Below the pieces are notes generated by a model, which saw only the letters and a list, made by a program, of their open reading frames with translations, was not told the origin of the DNA and did not search any database. The position numbers were made by a program, and so were the translations under genes. Source: Clostridia bacterium (GTDB lineage: Bacteria; Bacillota; Clostridia; TANB77; CAG-508). Taken from it: a stretch of 64,000 bases of DNA. The DNA is taken from the NCBI GenBank assembly GCA_900770415.1, contig CAAGKN010000007.1, positions 124,001-188,000 of the forward strand, read 5' to 3'. Of the stretch, positions 9,441-19,652 are shown piece after piece. How positions within the stretch are numbered: position 1 is the first letter of the stretch; every line of letters starts with the position of its first letter.

Positions 9441-9523
9441 TTGTCGAATTTCTCAAAATCCTTGTGAGAGTAATATTTTGTCGAACGATTTTTCTTGACT
9501 TTGTCGAAAAAGGTAAATATAAT
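9441..9523 (+). promoter_or_regulatory. Prophage promoter with three TTGTCGAA boxes
   Basis: TTGTCGAA occurs at 9441-9448, 9478-9485 and 9501-9508. A promoter, TTGACT at 9495-9500 and TATAAT at 9518-9523 (17-base spacer), has the third box between its -35 and -10. TTTGTCGAACGATTTTT at about 9477 is repeated from the 8150 region. A protein bound at these sites would block RNA polymerase at this promoter. Confidence 0.65.
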
Positions 9524-9570
9524 TTAACTAGATTAAGAAACGCGTTTCTCTGATAAGGAGAAAAAATAAA

Positions 9571-9726
9571 ATGGAAAAATTAATTGTAGAAAATTTATGT
9601 ACTAAATATGAAAAAAGTGGAAAATTAATTAAATTAATGTTAAGGGATTTATTAAAAGAAGGTTATAAGGTAAAAGAGGCTGTAGAATTAATAGAGAAAT
9701 TTTACAATGAAAAAAGTATGCAATAA
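9571..9726 (+). CDS. Small prophage protein, unknown
   Basis: A 51-residue ORF starts at ATG 9571 behind TAAGGAG. It reads as charged helices (KYEKSGKLIKLMLRDLLKEG, then VKEAVELIEKFYNEK). It is the first gene on the rightward prophage promoter, opposite the repressor. An antirepressor or regulatory role is possible, but nothing in the sequence proves it. Confidence 0.6.
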   Translation: MEKLIVENLCTKYEKSGKLIKLMLRDLLKEGYKVKEAVELIEKFYNEKSMQ

Positions 9727-9835
9727 AGTATGCAATAGGAGAAATATTTTTAAATATAACGTACTACAATGGGGTAAAAACGTAGCCTTAAAATAGATAA
9801 AATTATGTAAAAATAAGTTAAAATAGTATATTCAT

Positions 9836-9849
9836 GGCTACCTGCTCCA
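9836..9849 (+). other. tRNA 3'-end remnant, candidate prophage attachment site (attR)
   Basis: GGCTACCTGCTCCA looks like the acceptor 3' strand plus discriminator and CCA of a tRNA, but no tRNA body precedes it. Phages that insert in tRNA genes leave such a copy at the far end. The intact tRNA would lie left of the window. It resembles, but does not equal, the end of the tRNA-Gly at 10006-10019. Confidence 0.45.
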
Positions 9850-9854
9850 GATTT

Positions 9855-9883
9855 AAAACTAGCCAACAGGCTAGTTTTTTTGT
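9855..9883 (+). terminator. Rho-independent terminator
   Basis: AAAACTAGCC, loop AACA, GGCTAGTTTT, then a T-run. It separates the prophage end from the tRNA gene. Confidence 0.8.
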
Positions 9884-9945
9884 TTCTGTTATGATGGTAA
9901 ATTCTTGATTTTACATCTGGAATATGCTAAAATAAAAAAAGTAAT

Positions 9946-10019
<74 letters not shown>

Positions 10020-10021
10020 AT

Positions 10022-10066
10022 AAAAACAAGGATACAACTAAATGTTATATCCTTGTTTTTATTTTT
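10022..10066 (+). terminator. Terminator after the tRNA, possibly bidirectional
   Basis: AAAAACAAGGATA pairs with TATCCTTGTTTTT around an 11-base loop, and the stem continues into T-rich sequence. It also faces the end of the leftward PBP gene. A short TGACGTAAATT tandem repeat follows at about 10067. Confidence 0.8.
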
Positions 10067-10086
10067 TGACGTAAATTTGACGTAAA

Positions 10087-12318
10087 TTAATATCCACCAG
10101 TTTCTTGTTGTAGTGTTAGAGTAACAACGGTACCTTGTTCAACGGTTTTTCCAGAAGCAACATCTTGTGCAATTACAATTCCAGAGCCATTGATTACTAA
10201 ATTTAAATTAGAAGCTTCAGCAGAGTTAACTGCACTTGCAGCAGACATTCCCTTAAAGTTAGGTACTGTAGTTTCACTTCTTTCATTTGACTTTTCTGTA
10301 AATAAATGAACTGTAGAACTTTTTATTAAAGACACACCTGGTTTTGGTAACTGATCTGTTATAACTGTAGTAGAAGCATCCTCATCACTAGAAATCTTAA
10401 CAGAAAAACCTGCGCCTTTTAGAATTTGCCTTGCTTCTGCAATTGTTTTTCCTGTAACATCAGGAAGAGTTGTTGTTGTGTAAGTAGAATTTGTAGAACT
10501 ACTTGCAATTTCATTATTAGAAGGTATACCTAAGTATGGCAATACTTCTGATAAAATTTGAGATACAACAGGACCAGCAACCTGGCTACCTTGGTAGCTA
10601 TCACCTTTTGGATTATAGATTGTAACTAAAACTACTACTTGTGCATTTACAGTTGGAGCAAGTCCAATAAAAGAAGCAACATAACCTTCGTCTTCGCTTC
10701 CAGAAAGAGGTTCAGATGTACCTGTTTTTCCACCAACAGAATAACCTTGAACTCTAGCATATTTACCGGTACCTTCTGCAACAACATATTCTAACATATC
10801 CATTAGCTTGTCTGCAGTTTCTTTTGAAACAACTTGTCTTATTTCTTTTGGTTCAACAGTAGTTACTGAATTAGTATCTGTATTTTTAATTTCTTTTACT
10901 ATACGTGGTTGCATAAGAACACCTTCATTTGCAATAGAGGATACAGCGGTAATTAATTGGATAGGTGTAATTGTAAATCTTTGACCAAATGACATTGTGG
11001 CTACGTTAAATTCATTAATATTATTTTCTGGGAAGAATACGCTATTTGATTCACCATAAAAGTAAGGATTAGTTTTATTAAATAGTCCAAAAGCTCTATA
11101 ATACTTGTATAAAGTTTTTGCACCAATTTTTCTACCTAATTGTATAAAAGCTGGGTTGCAAGAGTTTGCTAATGCATCTCTTAAACTTTCTGAACCATGA
11201 GGATTATTGTGCCTCCAACAATTCATAGTAACACTAGAAACTTGCTCTGAACCAGCACAATAAAAATCACCACGATGATCTGTTGTAACAATTCCTTCTT
11301 CTAAACCAGCGGCGGCAGTAATTATTTTAAAAGTAGAACCTGGTTCATAAGTACTTTGAACAGCACTATTGTTCCACATTTTATAAAGAGCAGAGTCTTT
11401 ATCTGATGCTGATAAAGTATCCCATTTTTCTTTTAATTCATTAGAATTTATAGTATATGGTGTGTTTAGATTGTAATCTGGATATGTTGCCATTGCCAAA
11501 ACATCTCCAGTAGAAGGATTCATAACTATAACATTTCCACCATCAGCTTTATTATCAATAACTGCTTGAGAAAGATATTTTTCAACAATTAATTGAACAT
11601 TAACATCAAGTGAAAGAGTAACATCATTACCATTTTGAGCTGGAATGTATGAAATTTCTCCATTAGGTATTTCTCCATTTATAGAATCAGTTGTAGCAAG
11701 TAACTTACCAGCAGTTCCAGACAAAAGACCGTCAAGACTATACTCTAAGCCCATTGCACCAGAACCATCAGAACGAGTAAAGCCTATTAAATTTGATGCA
11801 AGATTATTATATGGATATGCTCTTTTATTATCATCTTCTATTCTAATTCCAGAAACTATTTTATTATCAGAAAGCCAATTTTCAAGCAAAACTATTTTTT
11901 CATGGCCAACTTTTTCTGCAATTTTAAAAGTAGAGGTCTTTGTATTAAGCTTTTCCAAAGTTTCTGTATAATCAAGCTCAAAAATTTCACTAAATTTGTG
12001 AGCTAAAATTTCTTTATTTACTTCTGTTTTATCTTTATATTTAACCTCAGCAGGATTTACATATATCGTATCTACACTAGTACTTTTGGCTAGTATTTTT
12101 CCAGTAGAATCATAAATTGTTCCTCTAGAAGGATTAATAACTTTACTAGAAAGTTGCCTTTGAACAGCTTCTTCCTTTAAACTAGCACCTTGAACAAATT
12201 GCAAAATACATAAACGCAAAACTAATAGGATAAGTAAAGCAAATCCAATAGAAAGAGAAATGCGCAAACGCTTTTGGCCTTTATTATCTATTTTAATAAT
12301 TTTTGTTTTCTTTTTCAT
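10087..12318 (-). CDS. Class B penicillin-binding protein with two PASTA domains (SpoVD/PBP2-like)
   Basis: This 743-residue peptidoglycan transpeptidase has a cytoplasmic basic start, one membrane helix (residues 21-43), a dimerisation domain (about 55-210) and a transpeptidase domain (about 240-590). The catalytic motifs are visible: STFK (SxxK), SCN (SxN) and KTGT. Two PASTA domains follow (about 610-675 and 680-743). SpoVD, needed for spore cortex, and vegetative PBP2 share this layout; PASTA domains fit SpoVD or PBP2x. It is alone on the minus strand, divergent from rsmA, and is not in a cell-division cluster here, so I do not choose between the two. Its arginine codons include no CGG. 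Confidence 0.88.
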   Translation of the reverse strand: MKKKTKIIKIDNKGQKRLRISLSIGFALLILLVLRLCILQFVQGASLKEEAVQRQLSSKVINPSRGTIYDSTGKILAKSTSVDTIYVNPAEVKYKDKTEVNKEILAHKFSEIFELDYTETLEKLNTKTSTFKIAEKVGHEKIVLLENWLSDNKIVSGIRIEDDNKRAYPYNNLASNLIGFTRSDGSGAMGLEYSLDGLLSGTAGKLLATTDSINGEIPNGEISYIPAQNGNDVTLSLDVNVQLIVEKYLSQAVIDNKADGGNVIVMNPSTGDVLAMATYPDYNLNTPYTINSNELKEKWDTLSASDKDSALYKMWNNSAVQSTYEPGSTFKIITAAAGLEEGIVTTDHRGDFYCAGSEQVSSVTMNCWRHNNPHGSESLRDALANSCNPAFIQLGRKIGAKTLYKYYRAFGLFNKTNPYFYGESNSVFFPENNINEFNVATMSFGQRFTITPIQLITAVSSIANEGVLMQPRIVKEIKNTDTNSVTTVEPKEIRQVVSKETADKLMDMLEYVVAEGTGKYARVQGYSVGGKTGTSEPLSGSEDEGYVASFIGLAPTVNAQVVVLVTIYNPKGDSYQGSQVAGPVVSQILSEVLPYLGIPSNNEIASSSTNSTYTTTTLPDVTGKTIAEARQILKGAGFSVKISSDEDASTTVITDQLPKPGVSLIKSSTVHLFTEKSNERSETTVPNFKGMSAASAVNSAEASNLNLVINGSGIVIAQDVASGKTVEQGTVVTLTLQQETGGY

Positions 12319-12445
12319 AAAATAATCACCTATAACTATTTATTAAGGAAATTGTATATTAACAAACAAAAAAAATCAATAAAATTACTAAAAAACAATG
12401 GAATAAAAAAAGTATATAGTGTATAATTTAAAAAGGTGAATTTTA

Positions 12446-13301
12446 TTGAATTTATATGAAGAAACAAAATATATTTTAAAAAAATACAATATTGTAGCAA
12501 ATAAAAAACTAGGACAAAACTTTTTAATAGATAAAAATGCCATAGAAAAGACGATAGAAGGTGCAAAAACCTGCAAAGAGGACTTAGTAATAGAAATAGG
12601 ACCAGGACTTCGGAACTCTTACAAAACCACTATTGGAAACAGCAGGAAAAGTTATATGCATAGAGTTGGATACTAGGATGATACAAATTTTACAAGATAG
12701 ATTTTCTATGTACAATAATTTTGAACTAATAAATGATGATGTTTTAAAAGTAGACTTAAAAGGTTTAATAAAAGAAAACAAAAAAGATAAAATAAAAGCT
12801 GTTAAAATAGTTGCAAACTTGCCATACTATATAACAACACCAATAATAATGAAGTTATTGGAGGAAAGACTAGAAATAGAAAGCATAACTGTTATGGTTC
12901 AAAAAGAGGTGGCAGATAGATTAGTTGCAAGGCCAGGAGAAAAGAACTCAGGGGCTATAACATATTCTATTAGTTATTTTGCAGATGCTGAAAAAGTATT
13001 AGAAGTACCAAACACTTCATTTATGCCTGCTCCAGAGGTTAATTCTAGTGTTATAAAATTAAACATATTAAAAGAGCCATCTGTTAAAGTAAAAAATGAA
13101 GAAATGCTATTTAAAGTAATAAAACTTGCATTTGCTCAAAAAAGAAAAACACTTTTAAATGCACTCACAAATGGAAATCTAGCAAATAAAGATGAAGTAG
13201 AAAAAATGCTCACAGCTTTAAACTTAGACCCAAAGATAAGAGGAGAAAAATTATCTTTGCAAGACTTTGCAAACATTGCGGATTATATGCAAGAAAGATA
13301 A
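12446..13301 (+). CDS. rsmA: 16S rRNA (adenine1518-N6/adenine1519-N6)-dimethyltransferase RsmA; needs +1 shift at CGGA
   Basis: RsmA (KsgA) methylates two adjacent adenines near the 3' end of 16S rRNA using SAM. The TTG start at 12446 follows AAGGTGA. Residues 1-55 (NKKLGQNFLIDKNAIEKT, then VIEIGPGL) end at CGGA 12611-12614; the +1 frame continues with GTLTKPLLETAGKVICIEL to the stop at 13301. The sum is 284 residues, the normal size. The later motif NLPYYITTPI is intact and is the catalytic NLPY. The shift falls in the SAM-binding GPGLG motif, so unshifted product (ending at 12676) would lack nearly the whole enzyme. The gene is followed 17 bases later by the pilin-like gene. Confidence 0.9.
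12611..12614 (+). other. CGGA quadruplet (+1) site 2, rsmA
   Basis: CTT C GGA ACT restores GPGLGTLT, the SAM-binding loop. The P-site codon is CTT. The zero frame stops at 12676. Confidence 0.9.
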
Positions 13302-13318
13302 TATATAAGGAGGAACAA

Positions 13319-14632
13319 ATGAAAAATCAAAAAGGTATAACACTTGTTGTTTTAATTATAACAATAATATTAATGCTAATACTTACAACTGTTACAGTTA
13401 CAACATCAATAAATGGAGGCTTAATAAATTCAACACAAAGTGCAAAAGAAAATGCGAGAGCCCTAGAAGTTGAAAGAGCAGAAGAAATGTGGGAAATGAG
13501 TGTAAGAGAAGATAGAGAAAATGGAAATCAAGAAAAGACACTTGAGCAAATACTTGAAGAACTAAAAAATAAAGGCTTGCTTACAGAAAAAGAAGTTGGA
13601 GAGATAATAAACAGTGAAACCAAAACAATAACAATAGGCAGCAGAACAATTAGTTTTGATATAGAAAATAGTGATATAGATGATACAGGTATATGGGATA
13701 AAACAAATATGGAATTCATAAAAATAGGTGACTATGTTGATTATAATCCAACACAAAGAGTAAGTGAAAAAAACAAAAGCAAATTAACATATGTTTCTCC
13801 AGTGGGAACAGCAAGCAGTCATGGAAATGGATATGAGGAACAAACCTTTGAAGCAAGAACAGATATAAAATGGAGGGTATATGACATAAATAAAGAAACA
13901 GGAGTAATAACTCTAATATCAGAAGAGGCGATAGGACCACAAAGAGGAGGAACATTACAAACTGATTTTATAATATACAATGGAGTAGGTTATTTATATT
14001 CAGAACAAGAAATAGAAAATGCATGTGCTATTTATGGTTATGGTTATGGAGCAGATACTTCTAAAAATACAACATATACAGTTGGTGGACCATTTGATGA
14101 AAAGATTATTGGAACAATACAAGAAACAGGAGCAAGAAGCATGGATTTAACAGATATAATCGATTCAAGCCCAACATTTTTATTAGGAACAATTGGTTCA
14201 ATATATTATCCAACAATGTCAGGAGACAAATATGGGAAATCAACACAAAAAACAGATAAAAATTTAGAATATTCTCCAACTCAAAAATATGATGTAAATG
14301 AATTGGAAGTTGGAAAGGCAAAATTCAACCTAGTATTTAAAGCAAAGGATGAAGAAACAAATTTAGCATATTGGTTAAAAACAAGAACGGTTAGAAGGAC
14401 TATAAGTAGTGATGCAGCAAACAATAGTATGGGATTTTGTAACTGGGTTGTTATTAACGGAAATAGAGTTAATAATAAACGTATATGTGGGTCGACAACA
14501 ATAAAATTTGGTAGTACTCCGGCAACAGAGCTAGGCATTAGGCCAATAGTTGTGCTAAAAAAGGGAATAGGATTAACAAAAAACACAAGCCAATCAGAAA
14601 ATAAAGAATATGCTACATGGAATTTAGAATAA
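13319..14632 (+). CDS. Type IV pilin-like (prepilin signal) protein with C-terminal DUF6273-like domain
   Basis: This 437-residue protein has a class III signal: MKNQKGITLVVLIITIILML, a short basic leader, G before I, then a hydrophobic helix. The prepilin peptidase cut would be after the glycine at residue 6. The conserved Glu at mature position 5 of true pilins is not seen (ITLVV). Residues 40-100 are helical, and the rest is a beta-rich extracellular domain ending in ATELGIRPIVVLKKG, a signature of the DUF6273-like surface domain common in Clostridia. It follows rsmA by 17 bases with AAGGAGG before the ATG. Surface location is inferred from the signal. Confidence 0.7.
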   Translation: MKNQKGITLVVLIITIILMLILTTVTVTTSINGGLINSTQSAKENARALEVERAEEMWEMSVREDRENGNQEKTLEQILEELKNKGLLTEKEVGEIINSETKTITIGSRTISFDIENSDIDDTGIWDKTNMEFIKIGDYVDYNPTQRVSEKNKSKLTYVSPVGTASSHGNGYEEQTFEARTDIKWRVYDINKETGVITLISEEAIGPQRGGTLQTDFIIYNGVGYLYSEQEIENACAIYGYGYGADTSKNTTYTVGGPFDEKIIGTIQETGARSMDLTDIIDSSPTFLLGTIGSIYYPTMSGDKYGKSTQKTDKNLEYSPTQKYDVNELEVGKAKFNLVFKAKDEETNLAYWLKTRTVRRTISSDAANNSMGFCNWVVINGNRVNNKRICGSTTIKFGSTPATELGIRPIVVLKKGIGLTKNTSQSENKEYATWNLE

Positions 14633-14781
14633 TAATTTAATAGATATTTTGAGATACTCGCTCATTGCTAAAAGTTTAATAATGAACGGGTGTTTTATTA
14701 TAGTCTTCCTATAAAAATTGACAAAATAGCCATTTTGAGGTACAATTATAGTGTTTTGAATCAAAGGAGAGATAAAAATAT

Positions 14782-16789
14782 ATGTCAAATTTAAATGTTA
14801 AATTGCTAAAAAATGTAGAGTCAAAAACAAAAATATATTTAGCAATAATAGCAATTATTTTAATAGCACTATGTATAAATAATATAGTATATATAATTCC
14901 AAGTATAATTGGATATGCATTAATAATTATATACACAATATGGGTTTACAAAAGAAGAAAAAGTGAAATATCAAATTATATAACGGATTTAACAATAAAT
15001 GTAGACTCAGCAGCTAAAAACACATTAATAAATTCACCATTTCCAATAATAATACTAGAAACAGATGGAAATGTTATATGGAGAAGCTCAAAATTTAATA
15101 AAGAGTTTGCAAATGTTGGAATAAATTCTTATATAGATGATATAGCAAAAGAAATAAAGATGGATATAGAAAATCAAGATACAACTCAAATTGATAAACA
15201 AATAAGCATAGAAGATAAAATTTATCATGTAATAGGAAACTTCGTAAAAATAAAGCAAAAGAATACTAAAAAAACAAGCAAGTATATGACAATATTATAT
15301 TTTGTAGATGTAACAGAAAAGCAAGAAATACTAAAAAAATATGAACAATCAAAATTATGTGTTGGTATTATTATGGTGGATAATTACGAAGAAGTAATTC
15401 AAAGAGTTCAACCAGAAGAAACACCACAAATAATGGCAAAAATAGAAAAAGAATTATATGACTGGGCAAATGATGTTCAAGGAATTATGATAAAAAAAGA
15501 AAGAGATACATTTGTATTTATATTTGAACAAAAATTTCTAGACAAAATGAAAGAAGAGAAATTTGCTATACTAGACAAGATAAAAGAAATAAGAAATGAA
15601 GAAAATTTACAAATAACATTAAGTATAGCAATATCTAATGAGGGAAATACAAATTATGAAAAATATCAATCAGCAACAGATGCAATGGATATTGCATTAG
15701 GTAGAGGCGGAGACCAAACTGTTATAAAAACAGATGGAAAATATGTATTCTTTGGAGGAAGAGCACAAGAGTTAGAAAAAAGAACAAAAGTAAAAGCAAG
15801 AGTTGTAGCACATGCTTTGGAAGAATTAATACAAGATGCAAGTAATGTAATAATAATGGGACATTTAAATGGAGATATAGACTCAATGGGCTCAAGCTTA
15901 GGATTATATAGATTTGCAAAAACATTAGGAAAAGACGCATATGTAGTAAACAATACAACAGGTTTATCACTAAATAGCTTTATAGAAACATTACAAAAAC
16001 AAGACGAATATAAAGAAATTTTAGTAGATAAAAGTAAAGCATTATCATTAATTACAGAAGATAGTGTACTTATAATAACAGATACTCATAAAAAAAGTTA
16101 TGTGGAAGTTCCAGAGCTATTAGATAAAACAGAAAAAATAGTAATAGTTGATCATCATAGAAGAGGAACAGATTATATAGAAAATGCAATGCTTACATTC
16201 CATGAGGCCTATGCTTCATCTGCAGCAGAATTAGTAACAGAAATAATAGAATATGGAACAAATAATGTTCAATTAAAACAAATAGAGGCAGAAAGCTTAT
16301 ATGCAGGAATTATGGTAGATACAAAGAATTTCACATTTAAAACAGGTGTAAGAACATTTGAAGCTGCAGCATATTTAAGAAAATATGGTATAGATATAAT
16401 AAAAATAAAAAAATGGTTCCAAAGTGATTTGGAAAGTTACAATGTTATTGCAGACATAGTTAAAAAAGCAGAAATAATAAACGAAACAATAGGAATTTCT
16501 GAATATGAAGAAAAAGATAAAAATGCAAATCTAATATGTGCAAAAGCAGCAGATGAGCTCCTTACAATTAGCAACATAACAGCATCATTTGTAATAGGAA
16601 ATCTAGGAGATAAAATATGTATTAGTGGACGTTCAATAGGTGATATAAATGTTCAAATAATACTAGAAAAACTTCGGAGGCGGAGGACATATTACACTTG
16701 CTGGAGCGCAATTAGAAGGAATGACTATGGAAGAAGCAAAACATGAATTAATAATAAGAATAAATGAATATTTTACAGAACAATCTTAA
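14782..16789 (+). CDS. gdpP: GdpP-type c-di-AMP phosphodiesterase; needs +1 shift at CGGA
   Basis: Two N-terminal membrane helices (residues 18-55) are followed by a PAS-like domain (about 70-175), a degenerate GGDEF domain (about 190-310) and a DHH-DHHA1 phosphodiesterase (about 335-668). GHLNGDIDS, ITDTHK and VDHHRR carry the metal-binding Asp and His residues. The first frame reads through LEKL then CGGA at 16675-16678; the +1 frame gives GGGGHITLAGAQ, the DHHA1 GGGH motif, and ends at 16789. The total is 668 residues, as expected for GdpP. The enzyme hydrolyses c-di-AMP to pApA at the membrane. Without the shift the protein loses the substrate-binding GGGH motif. The start ATG at 14782 follows AAAGGAGAG. 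Normal partners rplI and dnaB are not next to it. Confidence 0.9.
16675..16678 (+). other. CGGA quadruplet (+1) site 3, gdpP
   Basis: CTT C GGA GGC GGA GGA CAT restores GGGGH of the DHHA1 domain. The P-site codon is CTT. The zero frame stops at 16746. Confidence 0.9.
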
Positions 16790-17007
16790 AATATACAATA
16801 AACCACTAAAAAAGATAAAAATTAAGAGACAAAAGAGAAATATTTAAATAAATATATCACAAAATGCAAAAAACTTTTTCTTATTTGACAACTGTATACG
16901 ACAAAAAACTTAGCTTATGAATGGTAAAATAACAAAATGTAGAGGCAGACAAGCTATGAATGCCAGAATACACGGAAGATTAGAAAAAGTATGAAGGTGG
17001 TAAAAGG

Positions 17008-19226
17008 ATGTTTCAAAATTTAGCAGATGAAAAACAAGAAGATTATATAGAAGAACAAAATGAAGAGATAGAAAACAAAAAGAAAATTAATTTAAAAGAA
17101 TTGTTTTCTGTATCTAATATAATTTTATATGCAATATCATTTATGGCATCAATAGTTAGCTTTGGAGGAGAATTTGCTCCTTTTGGACTAGCCATATTTG
17201 CAGCAGTATGTAGTAATGAAATTCCAGCGGGATTAGTATATATCTTTGCTGGAATAGGTACTCTTATAGGATTTGGGCCAAGTGGATTTTTATCTTATTT
17301 ATTAAGTTCATTAATATTTATAGCACTATTACTAATATTTAAGCCAAAAAGAAGATATCCAGCAAGAAATGAAAAGCAAAAATTAGGATTTTACGTTTTC
17401 GTTTCTGCTTTTATTGTACAAGCTGGAAAAATGTTTTTTTCAATGTTTTTAGTATATGACTTATTGGCAAGTATCGTTTTTGCTTTAATATCATATATGT
17501 TCTATAAAATATTTACAAATTCAATTACAGTTGTAAAAGAATACGGAAAGAAAATGGCATTTACAGTAGAAGAAGTAATGGGGGCAAGTTTATTAGTGTC
17601 AATTGCATTATATTCTTTACACAGCTTACAAATTTTTGGATTATCAATTAGTAATATATTAAGTATAATGTTAGTACTATTCCTAGGATGGAAAAATGGA
17701 ATATTAGTAGGTGCAACATCAGGAATAACAATAGGAATGGTTTTAGGAATAATAGGTTCAAGTAGTCCAGTGCTAGTTGCATCTTATGCAATATCTCGGA
17801 ATGTTTGCGGGAATGTTAAATAGATTAGGGAAGATAGGCGTTATAGTAGGATTCTGTTTAGGAAACGCAATACTTACATATATTGCAAATGGAAATACAA
17901 TAGCAATAATTACAATAAGAGAGATACTAATAGCTTCATTAGGGTTATTGCTGATACCTAAAAACGTAAATATAGATATTGCAGATATTGTAGGGAAAAC
18001 AAAGCTTTTACCAGTAACGGGAGGAGCATTAAATGAGGGAGCAAAAACAGCAGAGAAATTAAATACAGTTTCAGAAACAATTTCAGAGATAGCAAGAAGT
18101 TACCAAGAGGTTGCAGCAACAACAGCAGAAACAGAAGAAGAACTACAAGAAGATGCAAAAAAATATTTTAAAGAAGAATTGCTAAATAATTTAGAAGACT
18201 TTTCGGACAACTTACTATATGAAGATTTTGTTGATATGGAAGACGAATTGCTAGATAGTATATATGATGTTCTAGAAAAAGATGAAGAAATTGATAAAGA
18301 CAAATTATTAAAATTATTAGAAGATAATAATAACTATATTATAGGATTAGATAGCCAAGAAACTAAAAAAGAAATAGAAGAAAACTTGGAGCAAATAGTA
18401 AAAACAATAAACCATACATACAGAATAAATAAATTAAATCTTGTTTGGAAACAGAGAGAGGCAAATAATAAAAAAACATTAGCAAATCAACTTGGTGGAG
18501 TATCAAAAGTAATATCATCACTAGCAGATGACATAGAAGATAAAGAAGAAAAAGAAGAAGAGAAAATTCAATTTAATTTAAAAATTGCATCAGCAAAAGT
18601 AACAAAAAGCAAAAGCGAAGTATCAGGAGATACAAGCATACAAACAAAATTACATGATGGAAAATTTATGATGGCAATAAGTGATGGAATGGGATCACGG
18701 ACCAAGAGCTAAAAAAAGTAGTTCAACAGTTATAAAAATGCTAGAAAGATTATTAAAAACAGGATTTGATAAAGATGTTTCAATAGGATTAATAAACTCA
18801 TCTGTTAACTTGAATTCAAATGATGAAACATATGCAACAATAGATATATCTGTTTTTAATAGAAGCACAGGAAATATAGAGTTTGTAAAAAATGGTGCAT
18901 CCCCAACATTTATAAAATCAAAGAATAAAGTAGAAGTAATAAAAGCTATATCATTACCAGCAGGAATTGTAGACAAAATAGACCTAGTAGTATATGACAA
19001 GGATTTAAAAGGTGGAGAAATTGTTGTAATGTGTAGCGATGGAATATTAGAATCTAACCAAGAGCTAGAGAACAAAGAATTATGGGTAAAAGATATGTTA
19101 GAAAACATAGAAACAGACGACGTTCAAAAAATAGCTGATATAGTATTACAAGAAGCAATAGACAATGACTATGGAATACCAAAAGACGACATGACAGTAT
19201 TAGTTGCAAAAATTGAGAAAATATAA
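17008..19226 (+). CDS. spoIIE: Stage II sporulation protein E, PP2C phosphatase; needs two +1 shifts at CGGA
   Basis: SpoIIE dephosphorylates SpoIIAA and so starts sigma-F activity in the forespore. With both shifts the product is 738 residues. Residues 40 to about 330 hold many membrane helices, then a long helical linker (about 350-520) and a PP2C-type domain (about 540-738). Site one (17797-17800) lies in the membrane region and joins ASYAIS to GMFAGMLNRLGKIG. Site two (18698-18701) joins AISDGMGS to GPRAKKSSSTV, directly after the metal-binding DG. MCSDGILE and KDDMTVLVAK are later PP2C motifs. ATG 17008 follows GAAGGTGG. A weak 0A-like box (TTGTCGTA, minus strand) lies near 16898-16905. 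Two independent shifts in one mRNA would square the dependence on the decoding tRNA. Confidence 0.9.
17797..17800 (+). other. CGGA quadruplet (+1) site 4, spoIIE membrane region
   Basis: TCT C GGA ATG TTT GCG GGA restores SGMFAGML in a transmembrane segment. The P-site codon is TCT. The zero frame stops at 17823. Confidence 0.88.
18698..18701 (+). other. CGGA quadruplet (+1) site 5, spoIIE phosphatase motif
   Basis: TCA C GGA CCA AGA restores DGMGSGPRA of the PP2C active site. The P-site codon is TCA. The previous frame stops at 18712. Confidence 0.9.
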
Positions 19227-19233
19227 AATTTGT

Positions 19234-19354
19234 CAAAAAGTATTTACAAAGAATAAATTTATGGTATAATAAAAGAAATAGGAAGCCACAAGTATGTGGT
19301 TGCCATCGATTGTTTTATAAACACATCTCAACGGCGTGCAGAGATGTGTTTTTT
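19234..19354 (+). ncRNA. Small RNA gene, copy 1 of a two-copy family (promoter to terminator)
   Basis: A promoter, TTTACA at 19244-19249 and TATAAT at 19266-19271, precedes a short transcript of about 77 bases. It holds a CCACA-AGTA-TGTGG hairpin inside GGAAGCC...GGTTGCCATC and ends in a terminator, ACACATCTC/GAGATGTGT then TTTTTT. A nearly identical unit lies at 53234-53354, where the outermost terminator pair changes A-T to T-A and so keeps pairing. No Rfam family is recognised by eye. Confidence 0.65.
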
Positions 19355-19439
19355 AATGGAAATAAAAGCCAACAAAAATTGCCAAAAAAACAATAAAAAA
19401 TAAAATATATAAATAATTGACAAAAGAGTAAAAAAATTA

Positions 19440-19614
19440 TAAAATATAATACAGTAAAAAGCGTTTGATAAATGGAAATAATTAAAAATTATTTTGTGAC
19501 ACATTTAGAGCTATATAAAAAATCAAAAAAAGTGGGATTACAATCCAATAAGGGTGGCACCGCGGAGAATAAAGAATCTTCGTCCCTGTATACATTAGTA
19601 TACAGGGATTTTTT
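19440..19614 (+). promoter_or_regulatory. T-box leader of aspS
   Basis: AAGGGTGGCACCGCGG at 19550-19565 is the T-box antiterminator sequence that binds uncharged tRNA 3' ends. The terminator is TCCCTGTATAC/GTATACAGGGA (19583-19608) followed by TTTTTT. A GAC triplet near 19498 could be the Asp specifier, though stem I is hard to fold by eye. Low charged tRNA-Asp would raise aspS expression. Confidence 0.88.
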
Positions 19615-19652
19615 GTACAAAAAATAAGCTTTTTCTAAAGGGAGGAAAAAAT

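Noticed and set aside
16880..16910. Spo0A box upstream of spoIIE
   Set aside because: Only a 7 of 8 match (TTGTCGTA) without clear promoter; noted as weak.
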